In this document: one piece after another, positions 56,199 to 64,000 of the stretch
Layout of the letters: each line of letters starts with the position of its first letter
Position numbering within the stretch: the stretch's first letter is position 1
Source: Terribium retamae
GTDB taxonomy: Bacteria; Pseudomonadota; Alphaproteobacteria; Rhizobiales; Rhizobiaceae
NCBI RefSeq assembly: GCF_022347545.1
Contig: NZ_JAKREW010000006.1
Location: 140,145-204,144 of the forward strand
Direction: 5' to 3'
DNA length: 64,000 nt
Program-made: the position numbers and the translations under genes
Notes under the pieces: model-generated
Database searches by the model: none
Told to the model about the DNA's origin: nothing
What the model saw: only the letters and a program-made list of their open reading frames with translations

Positions 56199-56327
56199 TT
56201 CGCTTAGCGTTTTCCCTTCAAAACCCGCTCTCGTCGAGAGAAGCGTTATTTCCTTGAAATTCCAAGGCCAGCCGTCCTATTACGCGGCTTGCGGCAGCAA
56301 TGGCAGAGCCTTACATCTCAGCCATGC

Positions 56328-56348
56328 AGTTTTGAACAGTTCTAAACT
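56328..56348 (-). promoter_or_regulatory. Irr/ICE-like palindrome controlling the suf operon
   Basis: A 21-base near-perfect palindrome, AGTTT-x-GAAC-x-GTTC-x-AAACT, 130 bases before the first suf gene. It matches, with one mismatch, the TTTAGAA...TTCTAAA iron-control element bound by Irr in Rhizobiales. Placement just past a candidate -10 box suggests repression when iron is low. Confidence 0.55.
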
Positions 56349-56443
56349 AGCTTCTAGGTAGACGCTCGCCTTGCGTCAAGCTTGGATTGGGGCCGGAGCG
56401 GGAATTGTTCGGACGCCCAGTATATGACCCCGAAAATCGGAAT

Positions 56444-56527
56444 CGACTTTCGGAAAGGATCATGTGCTAAACCAAAGTGTTAGAGCGTCCTTTGGCGTCC
56501 AAAAGGACGTGCGGCACTCTAGAGCGT
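56444..56527. repeat. RIME-like repeat fragment, copy 4
   Basis: Contains CTAAACCAAAGTGTTAGAGCG, TCCTTTGGCGTCCAAAAGGACGTGCGG with a CCTTTTGG-type hairpin, and ends CACTCTAGAGCG. It shares the AAAG-GTTAGAGCG module with copies 1-3 but is rearranged. Confidence 0.5.
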
Positions 56528-56543
56528 ACACCAGGAGTTATTT

Positions 56544-57218
56544 ATGCCAGAGGTCATTTTCGCCGGGCCGGCCGGTCGCCTTGAAGGTCGCTACCAGCCC
56601 TCCAAGGAAAAGAGCGCGCCGATCGCCATCGTCCTTCATCCGCACCCGCAATTCGGCGGGACGATGAACAACAAGATCGTCTACGACCTCTTCTACATGT
56701 TCCAGAAGCGCAATTTTACCACGCTGCGCTTCAATTTCCGCAGCATCGGTCGCAGCCAGGGCGAGTTCGATCACGGCACAGGTGAACTTTCGGATGCCGC
56801 TGCAGCACTCGACTGGGTGCAATCCCTGCATCCCGATTCCAAAAGCTGCTGGGTGGCCGGTTATTCCTTCGGCGCCTGGATCGGCATGCAACTGCTGATG
56901 CGTCGCCCGGAAATCGAAGGTTTCATCTCAGTGGCGCCGCAGCCCAACACCTATGACTTCTCCTTCCTGGCGCCTTGTCCGTCATCCGGCCTGATCATCC
57001 ATGGCGACGCCGACAAGGTTGCACCAGCCAAGGACGTGCAGGGTCTGGTCGACAAGCTCCATACCCAGAAGGGCATCACCATCACCCAGAAGACGCTTCC
57101 AGGCGCAAACCATTTTTTTGCCAACGACGCCGAATTGCTGATCGAGGAATGCGCGGACTATCTCGACCGCCGTCTCGCCGGTGAGTTGGCTGACCCGCGG
57201 CCGAAGCGGCTGCGCTAA
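56544..57218 (+). CDS. Alpha/beta hydrolase (YhhT/YsgA-like)
   Basis: 224-residue cytosolic hydrolase: VLHPHPQFGGTMNNKIV, then FNFRSIGRSQGEFDHG, nucleophile elbow VAGYSFGAWIG (Ser108), the acid in IHGDADKVAP and His in PGANHFFAND. The HPHPQFGG-N pattern identifies a bacterial family of unknown substrate. AGGAG about eight bases before the ATG. First of three plus-strand genes. Confidence 0.85.
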   Translation: MPEVIFAGPAGRLEGRYQPSKEKSAPIAIVLHPHPQFGGTMNNKIVYDLFYMFQKRNFTTLRFNFRSIGRSQGEFDHGTGELSDAAAALDWVQSLHPDSKSCWVAGYSFGAWIGMQLLMRRPEIEGFISVAPQPNTYDFSFLAPCPSSGLIIHGDADKVAPAKDVQGLVDKLHTQKGITITQKTLPGANHFFANDAELLIEECADYLDRRLAGELADPRPKRLR

Positions 57219-57253
57219 AGGTTCCTACCGGCCCCGCCGGCACAGGATCGGAC

Positions 57254-57691
57254 ATGAAAATCAGGCCCTACTCGGACGAGGACAATGCGCGCCTCGTCGA
57301 TATCTGGCTCGCAGCCGTGCGCGCCACCCATGAGTTCCTGACCGAGGAAGACATCCAGTTCTTCCTCCCAAAGCTGCGCGACCAATACATACCCGCGCTG
57401 GAAGTCTATATTGCAGAAGACGATGACGGCCAATTGCTAGGCTTTTCCGGACTGGACGGCGCAAACCTTGAGATGCTGTTTATCGATCCCGCTCACCATG
57501 GGTTCGGCATCGGCAAACTGCTGGTTGACCATGCCGTCGCGCTGAAGGGGCCACTCAAGGTCGACGTCAACGAACAGAATCCCGGCGCACTTGCCTTCTA
57601 TCTCAAATGCGGCTTCACCCAAGTCGGGCGGTCCGAATTCGATGGTACGGGAAAACCCTTCCCGCTGCTGCATCTCGCGCAGTTCGGCTGA
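57254..57691 (+). CDS. GNAT family N-acetyltransferase
   Basis: 145-residue acetyltransferase: MKIRPYSDEDNARLVDIWLAA, LEMLFIDPAHHGFGIGKLLVDHA (the HHGFGIG variant of the CoA loop) and VDVNEQNPGALAFYLKCGF. It resembles the YjaB-like subgroup. The acceptor is unknown. It lies 35 bases after the hydrolase and probably shares its transcript. Confidence 0.87.
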   Translation: MKIRPYSDEDNARLVDIWLAAVRATHEFLTEEDIQFFLPKLRDQYIPALEVYIAEDDDGQLLGFSGLDGANLEMLFIDPAHHGFGIGKLLVDHAVALKGPLKVDVNEQNPGALAFYLKCGFTQVGRSEFDGTGKPFPLLHLAQFG

Positions 57692-57772
57692 GACAGCCGT
57701 AAACCGCGACAGGCGCATTGCCTCAGGGGCGCATTGACTTCAGGGTGGTCCTCAGGAAGAAGGATCTTACCC

Positions 57773-58426
57773 TTGTATCAGCCGCCGCATTTCAATGAGA
57801 CACGCCCCGAGGTCCTGCACGCACTGATCCGCGCGCATCCGCTGGGACTGTTGATTTCGAATAGCGTCGGCGGGCCGGTCGCCGATCCGATCCCATTCCT
57901 GCTCGACGCAGAAATCGACACTCACGGTAAGCTGAGAGCGCATCTGGCCAAAGCCAATCCGCATTGGCGGCTGCTGGCAGACAATCCGGCGAACAAGGTC
58001 TTGATCGTCTTCCAGGGCAGCGATGCCTACGTCACGCCCTCCTGGTATGAAACCAAGCGGCAGACCGGCAAGGTGGTACCGACCTGGAACTATGCCATCG
58101 TACAGGTGCGCGGCACGGCAAAGATCATCGACGACGGCGCCTGGCTTGCCCGCCAAATCGCCGATCTGACCGGTCAGCACGAGGACGGGCGCGAGCAGGC
58201 CTGGGCCGTCACCGACGCTCCGCCGGATTTTATCCAGGCGCAGATCAAAGGCATTGTCGGGCTGGAAATCACCATCGAGGACATCACCGGCAAATGGAAA
58301 GTGAGTCAGAACCGGCCGATCGCGGACCGCGAGGGTGTGGCAAGGGGCCTTGACCATGAAGCCTCGCCCCAGTCACCGGATATGGCCACCCTCGTGCGGC
58401 GATACGGTGGGCTGAATGGGGAATGA
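57773..58426 (+). CDS. PaiB-like FMN-binding negative regulator
   Basis: 217-residue protein of the PaiB family (FMN-binding split barrel). It starts MYQPPHFNETRPEVLHALI when TTG 57773 is used, with GAAGGA eight bases upstream; a longer ORF from 57734 has no support. Then PLGLLISNSVGGPVADPIPF, VTPSWYETK and VVPTWNYAIVQVRGTAKII, which are diagnostic. In Bacillus PaiB represses protease and sporulation genes; in proteobacteria the role is unknown, and a flavin-dependent enzyme is also possible. Confidence 0.85.
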   Translation: MYQPPHFNETRPEVLHALIRAHPLGLLISNSVGGPVADPIPFLLDAEIDTHGKLRAHLAKANPHWRLLADNPANKVLIVFQGSDAYVTPSWYETKRQTGKVVPTWNYAIVQVRGTAKIIDDGAWLARQIADLTGQHEDGREQAWAVTDAPPDFIQAQIKGIVGLEITIEDITGKWKVSQNRPIADREGVARGLDHEASPQSPDMATLVRRYGGLNGE

Positions 58427-58528
58427 TGCCGAGCGAAGACACGCGCGTGGTACGCCATTGGTTCGTCAGCTTGGCGCATTTGTTTCGTCGCGGGTTCTGA
58501 TCCTGGGAGGCATCTCTGCGAAACCTGT

Positions 58529-59386
58529 TTAGTGCAGGGTTACCGCCTGACCATGAACAGCGTACGAGCTTAGGTGTCGCTCGGCTTTCGGCGTGCACCA
58601 CACCGTTCGTCTCAGCCGTGGCAGTCCAACCGGATTGGAGCGGAACAGGAAACCCAGTCGGGCACAGATAACCGCCGCCATCACGGCCAAGCCGAAGCCA
58701 AGGCCGAAGCCGACAATGGTGTCGCTTGGATAGTGGGCACCGACAAGGATGCGCGTCGAGGCAAACCAGAATCCCAGCAACAAGAAAATGTACTTTCCGC
58801 GCGGGAACAAAAGGATGAGGACGGCAGTGACCGAGCCGATCGTGGTGGCGTGACCCGAGGGAAAGCTGGCGAAGACCGCCTTCACCGTGAATGGATGGAA
58901 TGAAAACGCGCCATATTGGTCATAGAGCGCTGGGCGCGCGCGACCGATCAATATCTTCAGCACAATGGTGAGCAGACCAGGCAGACCAACTGCCACGAGC
59001 ACGAACAGTGCTATGCAAGTGCGGTTGTAGACTGCGATAAGCTGCTTGCGCCCTAGACCGGACCAATCGATCTGGTTGGCGATCAGGAGCCAGGCAGCCG
59101 CCGGCCAGAGATACCATTCGCCAAGCCCGAGAGGCGTGGAAATTTCCGCCAAGGCGCTGAAGGCCGGTGGCCAGCTTCTCACGGCGGCGTGATCGAGGAA
59201 GACTGCTGCCAGCCCCGCGAGCAAAACGCAGGCGAGCGTCCAGGAGAGCCAGAACATACGGTCGTATCGCGCCGGGCGCTGGCGAAAGCGTCGGGCAATC
59301 ACCGCGAAAGTAGCACCCGAGTTTTCCCGGCTGCGCGCAAGCATGCGCAGGAATAGCGGCCGCGACGGCACGCCGGCGTCCTTCAT
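58529..59386 (-). CDS. PAP2-family membrane phosphatase
   Basis: 285-residue inner-membrane protein with about six hydrophobic segments. The three phosphatase motifs are present: KILIGRARP (K-x6-RP), FPSGHATT (PSGH) and TRILVGAHYPSD (the SR-x5-H-x3-D motif with Thr for Ser). The active site faces the periplasm in this family, whose members remove phosphate from undecaprenyl diphosphate, phosphatidylglycerol phosphate or lipid A (LpxE/LpxF). Its place downstream of a lipid-A-type glycosyltransferase favours the last possibility. Confidence 0.85.
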   Translation of the reverse strand: MKDAGVPSRPLFLRMLARSRENSGATFAVIARRFRQRPARYDRMFWLSWTLACVLLAGLAAVFLDHAAVRSWPPAFSALAEISTPLGLGEWYLWPAAAWLLIANQIDWSGLGRKQLIAVYNRTCIALFVLVAVGLPGLLTIVLKILIGRARPALYDQYGAFSFHPFTVKAVFASFPSGHATTIGSVTAVLILLFPRGKYIFLLLGFWFASTRILVGAHYPSDTIVGFGLGFGLAVMAAVICARLGFLFRSNPVGLPRLRRTVWCTPKAERHLSSYAVHGQAVTLH

Positions 59387-59485
59387 GATCTTAGCCCCTC
59401 GACCCCGTCTTGCCACATGGTGGCAGCAACACATCGATAGAGTGACGCTATCATGACAGATCATCAAGGTCTGGCTAATGAATGA

Positions 59486-61132
59486 TCAAGGGCTGGCGAC
59501 CCTATAGAGCCCGAGGGCCAAGTTGTCGCCGGATGAATAATTGATGCCGTCGATTTCCGTCAGACGCGTGGCGGTCTTTCCCGAACTTGCCAATCTCGAC
59601 TGAAGCGTCGTTTCATCGGCAATCGGAACCAAAGCGAGCGCGCAGGCCGAATCGGCTGCGAGATGGGCCGCGGCACCTTCGGCATCAGTCAGTTTGGTGC
59701 CGGTGCCTGCCATGAAAATCAGACTCGGCTCGTGATATAACGAAGACGCCAGGACGGATTTTTCGCATGGCCGATACTGGTCGATCGCCGCAACGATGCG
59801 CGGCGTCAGCCAAATCGGCGTCAAACTCGGCACGACGAGACCGATCAAAAGCGCATAGGTCGCGCCGGCCGCCGCAGCGGCAGCGCCGATACGACCGAGC
59901 GAAAGCCGCGTTTGGCGCGGAAATGCCAGATAGCCCGTCGCGAGTGCAAAGATGGCGGTCGGAATGCTCCAAGGATTGAACACGCCGGTCAGATAAAGCG
60001 GCGCCCCGACCGCGATCGCTGCCAGGCCGAGCGTCACTACGACGAGCCCAAAGGCGGTCGCCCAATAGAGCCAGGTTTGCCAGCGTTTCAGTGCAGCCTG
60101 TTCAGGCGACAAGGTGAGCAGCCAGCCGACCAGCAGCGCTACCGCTGGATAGGCCGGAAGCACGTAGTGCGGCAGCTTGGTAGGCACGAGCTCGAGCAAG
60201 AGCCAGAATGGTATGTACCAGGCAAGACAGAAACGAAGGCGCGGATCACCGCGCACATGGTTGAGGGCAGCCAGCCCGGCGCCAATGGCGATCAGGCTGA
60301 ACGGCCACATGAAAAGCGAATAGGTCAGCGAATAGTAGCCCGGCGGCATGCCGTGCGATTCCTGGCCATCGGCGACCTTGCCGACCAGATCCTTGCCGAC
60401 CGCTTCCTGCCAGAAGGCACCACCGCTCTTCCAGGTTATAAGGGCGAGCCACGGCACGACGATCAGCACCGTAAGCAAAAGCCCACGCCCGGCCTTGAGG
60501 CGCGAAAGCCATCGGGCATCCCGCTCGAACGCGAGTAGAACCAGAACGGTCAGAAGCGAGATGGCCGGTGTGATCGGCCCTTTGATCAAAATACCCACCC
60601 CTTGCGCTATCCAGAACAGCCAAGGGAGATAGTTCGCCGACGGCTCACTGCGGCGGGCCGCGACATAGATCTGCGCCAGCGAGCCTTGCGCGAGCACACA
60701 GCAGGCAAGAAGGAATGCATCGGTCTTGGCGATACGTCCTTCGAAGGCAGTTGCGAAAATCGCCGCCACAACCAGCCCTGCAGCCATGCCGGCGTTGGTG
60801 CCGAACAACACGGTAGCCGTCCACGCGGTGGCGACCACTCCAATGGCGATGCCGAGGGCAGAAACCAGGCGATAAACCCATATCGGCGCAGCAGCGCCCT
60901 CCCCGCTCAGCGCAACTGCCGCCGACTGAAGCCAGTAAATGCCGATCGGCTTCTTGTAGCGCGAGGCCTCCTGGAAGCGGATATCCATGTAATCGCCGCT
61001 CTCGGCCATCTGCTTGGTGGCCTGGACGAAGCGCGCTTCATCGCGGTCCACGACCGGCAGGCTGGCCAGCCCCGATGCGGAAAGCACGAGGCTGAAGAGG
61101 AAAAGGAAAAGGTATTTCCGGGTCATCTCCAC
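59486..61132 (-). CDS. ArnT-like lipid-linked sugar transferase (GT39/GT83)
   Basis: 548-residue membrane glycosyltransferase with 11-13 predicted membrane segments. The N-terminal loop LPVVDRDEARFVQATKQMAESGDYMDIRFQ holds the catalytic acidic residues (DRDEAR), and SRYKKPIGIYWLQ is the usual second conserved loop. Members transfer a sugar from a polyprenyl phosphate to lipid A (ArnT, the rhizobial Rgt proteins) or proteins. Upstream neighbours are a polyprenyl-phosphate sugar synthase and a lipid-A-synthase-N-domain protein. The start may be codon 1 or 3. Confidence 0.88.
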   Translation of the reverse strand: MEMTRKYLFLFLFSLVLSASGLASLPVVDRDEARFVQATKQMAESGDYMDIRFQEASRYKKPIGIYWLQSAAVALSGEGAAAPIWVYRLVSALGIAIGVVATAWTATVLFGTNAGMAAGLVVAAIFATAFEGRIAKTDAFLLACCVLAQGSLAQIYVAARRSEPSANYLPWLFWIAQGVGILIKGPITPAISLLTVLVLLAFERDARWLSRLKAGRGLLLTVLIVVPWLALITWKSGGAFWQEAVGKDLVGKVADGQESHGMPPGYYSLTYSLFMWPFSLIAIGAGLAALNHVRGDPRLRFCLAWYIPFWLLLELVPTKLPHYVLPAYPAVALLVGWLLTLSPEQAALKRWQTWLYWATAFGLVVVTLGLAAIAVGAPLYLTGVFNPWSIPTAIFALATGYLAFPRQTRLSLGRIGAAAAAAGATYALLIGLVVPSLTPIWLTPRIVAAIDQYRPCEKSVLASSLYHEPSLIFMAGTGTKLTDAEGAAAHLAADSACALALVPIADETTLQSRLASSGKTATRLTEIDGINYSSGDNLALGLYRVASP

Positions 61133-61186
61133 GCGCCCGATCCCTTATTCAAAGATTGACCCGCCGTGGACGGCAGTACCATGAGG

Positions 61187-61519
61187 TCAGTCTACCTTGC
61201 TCATGGCGGCTTTACGCTCGTTGGCGATCAGCCAGAGATTGCGGATATAGATGAAGAGACCCAGGCCTTGCCCAGCGATGAAAACCGGGTCGCGACGCGC
61301 GATCGCGTAGACCAAAAGCAAAGCGCCGCCGCCCAGCGAGAAAAACCAGAAAGCGATCGGTACCACCGAGCGTTTGGCACGTTCCGACGCCACCCATTGC
61401 ACCACAAAGCGCATGGTGAAGAACATCTGGGCAACAAAACCTAGCAGAACCCAGCCATCGAACTGCAGCACGAAGACTTCGTGCATCCAGGTCAACAACT
61501 CCTGGAACACATTATCCAT
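61187..61519 (-). CDS. Lipid-A-disaccharide-synthase N-terminal-domain (LAB_N) membrane protein
   Basis: 110-residue inner-membrane protein with three hydrophobic segments: LQFDGWVLLGFVAQMFFTMRFVVQW, VVPIAFWFFSLGGGALLLVYA and GQGLGLFIYIRNLWLI. This is the LAB_N domain found alone beside GT2/ArnT-like genes. It resembles the short partner proteins of prenyl-phosphate sugar synthesis in rhizobial lipid A pathways (RgtF-like) as far as I can recall; function unproven. The start at 61519 overlaps the GT2 gene by eight bases. Confidence 0.8.
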   Translation of the reverse strand: MDNVFQELLTWMHEVFVLQFDGWVLLGFVAQMFFTMRFVVQWVASERAKRSVVPIAFWFFSLGGGALLLVYAIARRDPVFIAGQGLGLFIYIRNLWLIANERKAAMSKVD

Positions 61520-62246
61520 GCGCGATTTCCCTTGCCCTTGGCATGCGCCGGCGGCGGCGGCGCAGCCACCAGACCCCAAGCAGATCGGCAGCACCCTGTA
61601 GGCCCCGATCAAAAATGCCGTAGTTGGATTTGCCGTGGCGGCGCGAGCGGTCCACCACGTCGCGATGTACCACACCATAACCTTCCTGGATGACCAGCGC
61701 CGGCACAAAGCGATGCGTGCCATCGAAGAATGGAAGCTTGCGGAACACGTCGGTGCGAACGGCCTTCAGCCCACAGCCGGTATCGCGTGTCTGATCGTGT
61801 AGGATCGCGTTGCGCAGCCAATTGGCGAAACGCGACGCAAGCTGCTTGGCCTTGCTGTCGCGCCGCTTGAGCCGTTGTCCTTGAGCGGCAGCGATCTCTG
61901 GCCCTGCCTCACGCAGCGCATCGACCAGAACGGGAATATATTGCGGATCATTCTGACCATCGCCGTCAATGGTGGCGACGATGTCGCCGTGCGCCGCCCA
62001 GACGCCGGAACGAACGGCAAGGCTCTGGCCGGACGACTTGTCATGGCGAATGTGACGAACCGGAAAAGGTCGTGCTGCAGCTTGAGCAGCAAGCACCGTC
62101 CCAGTGTCGTCTGTCGAACCGTCATCCACGACGATCACCTCGAATTCGCGCCCCCTCATGGCGGTTGCGATCTCGTCGATCAGCAGTGGCAGATTGGCCG
62201 CCTCGTTGCGGCCTGGAATAACAATGGAGATCAAGGCGTCCGCCAT
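61512..62246 (-). CDS. GT2 glycosyltransferase, polyprenyl-phosphate sugar synthase-like
   Basis: 244-residue GT-A glycosyltransferase of the dolichol-phosphate mannosyltransferase type. It opens ISIVIPGRNEAANLPLLIDEI with the VVDDGSTDDTGTVL nucleotide-sugar site, and has ATIDGDGQNDPQYIP (metal-binding DxD region), TRDTGCGLKAVRTDVFRKLPFF, and a basic C terminus. Unlike ArnC it has no membrane helices. It probably makes the polyprenyl-phosphate sugar used by the ArnT-like enzyme (RgtE-like role). First gene of the cassette. Confidence 0.87.
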   Translation of the reverse strand: MADALISIVIPGRNEAANLPLLIDEIATAMRGREFEVIVVDDGSTDDTGTVLAAQAAARPFPVRHIRHDKSSGQSLAVRSGVWAAHGDIVATIDGDGQNDPQYIPVLVDALREAGPEIAAAQGQRLKRRDSKAKQLASRFANWLRNAILHDQTRDTGCGLKAVRTDVFRKLPFFDGTHRFVPALVIQEGYGVVHRDVVDRSRRHGKSNYGIFDRGLQGAADLLGVWWLRRRRRRMPRAREIAHG

Positions 62247-62652
62247 GGCAATCAGATCGGCCGGAATAGCTTCACGGATGTCAAGCGACGCGGTCGGCCC
62301 GACGCGTGCTTTGGAACGGCGGCGCGTCCACCGGAACGCGGGCTTTCCTTACGCCAGCGGCCGGACCGTGGCAAGCTCAGGACATGCCGCAACAGCTTTC
62401 ACGGACGCGTGATCATCCCGCCTGGATGAGCCTTCCATATCCGAGGGGTGAATTTCGGCGGCGTCCTGCATTCGCCCAAGACTGCGCTGCGCCATCGAAG
62501 CCAGCAACCTCGAAACATTCTCGCCAGCCGCTCATGCAGATTGGAGCATTCTCGACCGACATTCTTGTGACATCGGGCCCGGCGATGCTAAAGGGCGCGG
62601 GGCAGCCCGCGCCAAAGGTCCGGCTGTTTTCTTGTTGTTCCGGAATCTCGTC
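62247..62652. other. Divergent intergenic region between GT2 and tyrS
   Basis: 406 bases without a gene I can support. It contains a perfect hairpin GGCGCGGG-GCAG-CCCGCGCC at 62594-62613, 40 bases before tyrS, followed by a T-rich stretch with TTTTCTTGTTGTTCC. This could be a tyrS leader attenuator or a regulatory hairpin. Short open frames here lack ribosome-binding sites and family features. Confidence 0.4.
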
Positions 62653-63891
62653 ATGCCTGCTTTCAAGTCCGACTTTCTGCGCGTTCTCGATGAACGTGGT
62701 TTCATCCATCAGATTTCCGATCCGGAAGGGTTGGATGCGCTGGCCAGCAAGGGCCAGATCTGCGGCTATGTCGGCTATGACGCCACGGCGACCTCGATCC
62801 ACATCGGCAACCTAATCACCGTCACCATGCTCTATTGGCTGCAGGAAACCGGCCACAAGGCAATCACCTTGATGGGGGGCGGCACCTCTATGGTGGGTGA
62901 CCCTTCTTTCCGCGACGAACAGCGTCAGCTACTGACCCCGGAAAAGATCGCCACCAACATCGAGAGCATCAAGAAAGTCTACAGCAATATCCTGCGCTAT
63001 GACGGCTCGAACCCCGCCATCATGGTCAACAATGCCGACTGGCTCCTGAAGCTCAACTACGTCGAATTCCTGCGCGACGTCGGCCGTCATTTTTCGGTCA
63101 ACCGGATGCTCTCCTTCGACAGCGTCAAGCTCAGGCTCGATCGCGAGCAGTCGCTATCGTTCCTGGAATTCAACTATATGATCATGCAGGGGTACGACTT
63201 CACCGAGCTCAACCGGCGCTACGGTACGGTGCTGCAGATGGGAGGTTCCGACCAATGGGGCAACATCATCAACGGGGTCGACCTCAACCATCGCATGGGC
63301 GGTCAACAGCTTTACGCGCTGACCACGCCTTTGCTCACCAAATCCTCGGGCGAGAAGATGGGCAAATCCGCGTCGGGCGCGGTCTGGCTCAACGGGGATC
63401 TCTTCAGCCCCTATGATTTCTGGCAGTATTTCCGCAATACGGAGGACGCCGATGTCGGCCGCTTCCTCAAGATCTTCACGCGGCTACCTCTCGCGGAGAT
63501 CGCGAAGCTGGAAACGCTGGGCGGTTCGGAGCTCAACGAAGCGAAGAAGGTGCTCGCCACCGAAGTGACAGCCATCGTGCACGGTCGAGCTGCCGCCGAA
63601 GAAGCCGCTGAGACAGCGCGCAAAACGTTCGAGGAAGGCGCGCTGGCCGACAATCTGCCGTCAATCGAAGTGCCGGGCTCCGAACTGGAGAGCGGCATCG
63701 GCCTGCTGGCGCTGGTAGTACGGGCCGGACTCGCCGCCTCCAATGGCGAGGCGCGCCGCCACGTACAGGGCGGTGCAGTGCGGCTCAACGACGAAGCTAT
63801 TACCGACGAGCGACGCACGGTGACGCTTCAGGACCTGAGTCCGGAAAAGGTCGTAAAGCTTTCACTCGGCAAGAAAAAACATATCCTGGTG
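62653..63891 (+). CDS. tyrS: Tyrosyl-tRNA synthetase (3' end damaged)
   Basis: Class I synthetase of the TyrS1 type; 413 codons are intact. The [14 protein letters not shown] segment has the HIGH-like motif, [17 protein letters not shown] the tyrosine pocket and [16 protein letters not shown] the KMSKS variant (KMGKS). The C-terminal S4 domain ([20 protein letters not shown]) is present. After [10 protein letters not shown] the sequence turns into poly-G, losing the last few residues and the stop. The frame stays open to the window end only because the artefact has no stop in frame. This is a sequence-quality defect, not a real frameshift or fusion. Confidence 0.9.
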
Positions 63892-64000
63892 GGGGGGGGG
63901 GGGGGGGGCGGCGGCCCCGCCCCCCCCCCCCCCGCGCGCGAGAAGACACCCGCGCGCGCCGCCCCCCGCGGGGGTTTTAGTAGAGGGGGATTTGGTGGGG
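63891..64000. other. Low-complexity contig-end artefact
   Basis: A run of about 18 G, then C-rich and GC-only stretches, then GT-rich sequence. It replaces the expected end of tyrS, has no coding or repeat structure like the rest of the window, and is typical of a poor-quality read end (poly-G). I do not treat it as a biological feature. Confidence 0.85.

Larger units (their letters stand above)
56199..56543. other. Divergent intergenic region upstream of the suf operon
   Basis: 345 bases without a gene. From left to right it holds the leader of the cysteine desulfurase, the Irr-like palindrome at 56328-56348, a candidate minus-strand promoter (TTGACG at 56374-56379, TAGAAG at 56351-56356, spacer 17) and a RIME-like repeat near 56444-56527. 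No Rrf2/IscR regulator gene is present here, although some rhizobia carry one at this point. Confidence 0.5.

Noticed and set aside
63888..63945. G-quadruplex or regulatory G-tract at the right end
   Set aside because: The run is far longer and purer than anything else in the window, lies at the end of the sequence and breaks an essential gene; best explained as artefact.

Overview
The window is a high-GC, densely coded chromosomal segment from an alphaproteobacterium of the order Rhizobiales, most likely close to Mesorhizobium (Phyllobacteriaceae). The gene orders purC-purS-purQ-purL, alaS-recA and the full suf operon, the small DUF1476 and DUF1127 genes, the split XdhC pair and RIME-like intergenic repeats all fit that assignment. 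It is an inference from gene content, not from a database match. No phage, insertion sequence, CRISPR array, tRNA or rRNA gene was recognised.

Layout. 1-5.5 kb: a truncated aminotransferase-like gene, an aldo/keto reductase, a J-domain-like protein and several envelope or unknown proteins. 5.5-10.9 kb: a minus-strand operon of molybdenum-hydroxylase maturation genes (MoxR ATPase, VWA protein, two XdhC pieces, a fused molybdopterin-binding/nucleotidyltransferase protein) with a flavin reductase, but no molybdoenzyme subunits. 11.1-14.6 kb: an orphan solute-binding protein coupled to a P1-family hydrolase, then a DUF2259 secreted protein whose signal-peptide region appears to contain a repeat element. 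14.6-27.7 kb: purine synthesis (purB, purC, purS, purQ, purL) interspersed with hydrolases, a VOC protein, an aldolase, a MocR regulator and DUF1127 genes.

27.7-41.3 kb: bolA and grxD (iron-sulfur and iron homeostasis partners) separated by an opposite-strand glycosidase; an MFS exporter; an inositol-phosphatase family gene with ttcA; rpsD; an HxlR regulator facing its probable target; murI; trmJ; a LysE exporter; icd; a reductase; a glycerophosphodiesterase. 41.3-47.5 kb: alaS, recA with a LexA-like box in its promoter, and a pseudouridine kinase/glycosidase pair. 47.5-56.2 kb: small enzymes, then the complete suf operon (cysteine desulfurase, sufB, sufC, sufD, sufS, sufT-like, sufA) under a probable Irr-type operator. 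56.5-64 kb: hydrolase, acetyltransferase and PaiB-like genes, a four-gene set that looks like lipid A glycosylation/dephosphorylation, and tyrS.

The last ~110 bases are homopolymer and low-complexity sequence that breaks the end of tyrS. They look like an assembly artefact rather than biology. The most unusual observations are the in-frame repeat inside a signal-peptide region, the stop-codon-rich repeats sitting exactly at gene ends, the maturation operon without its enzyme, and several well-formed inverted repeats in promoter regions.
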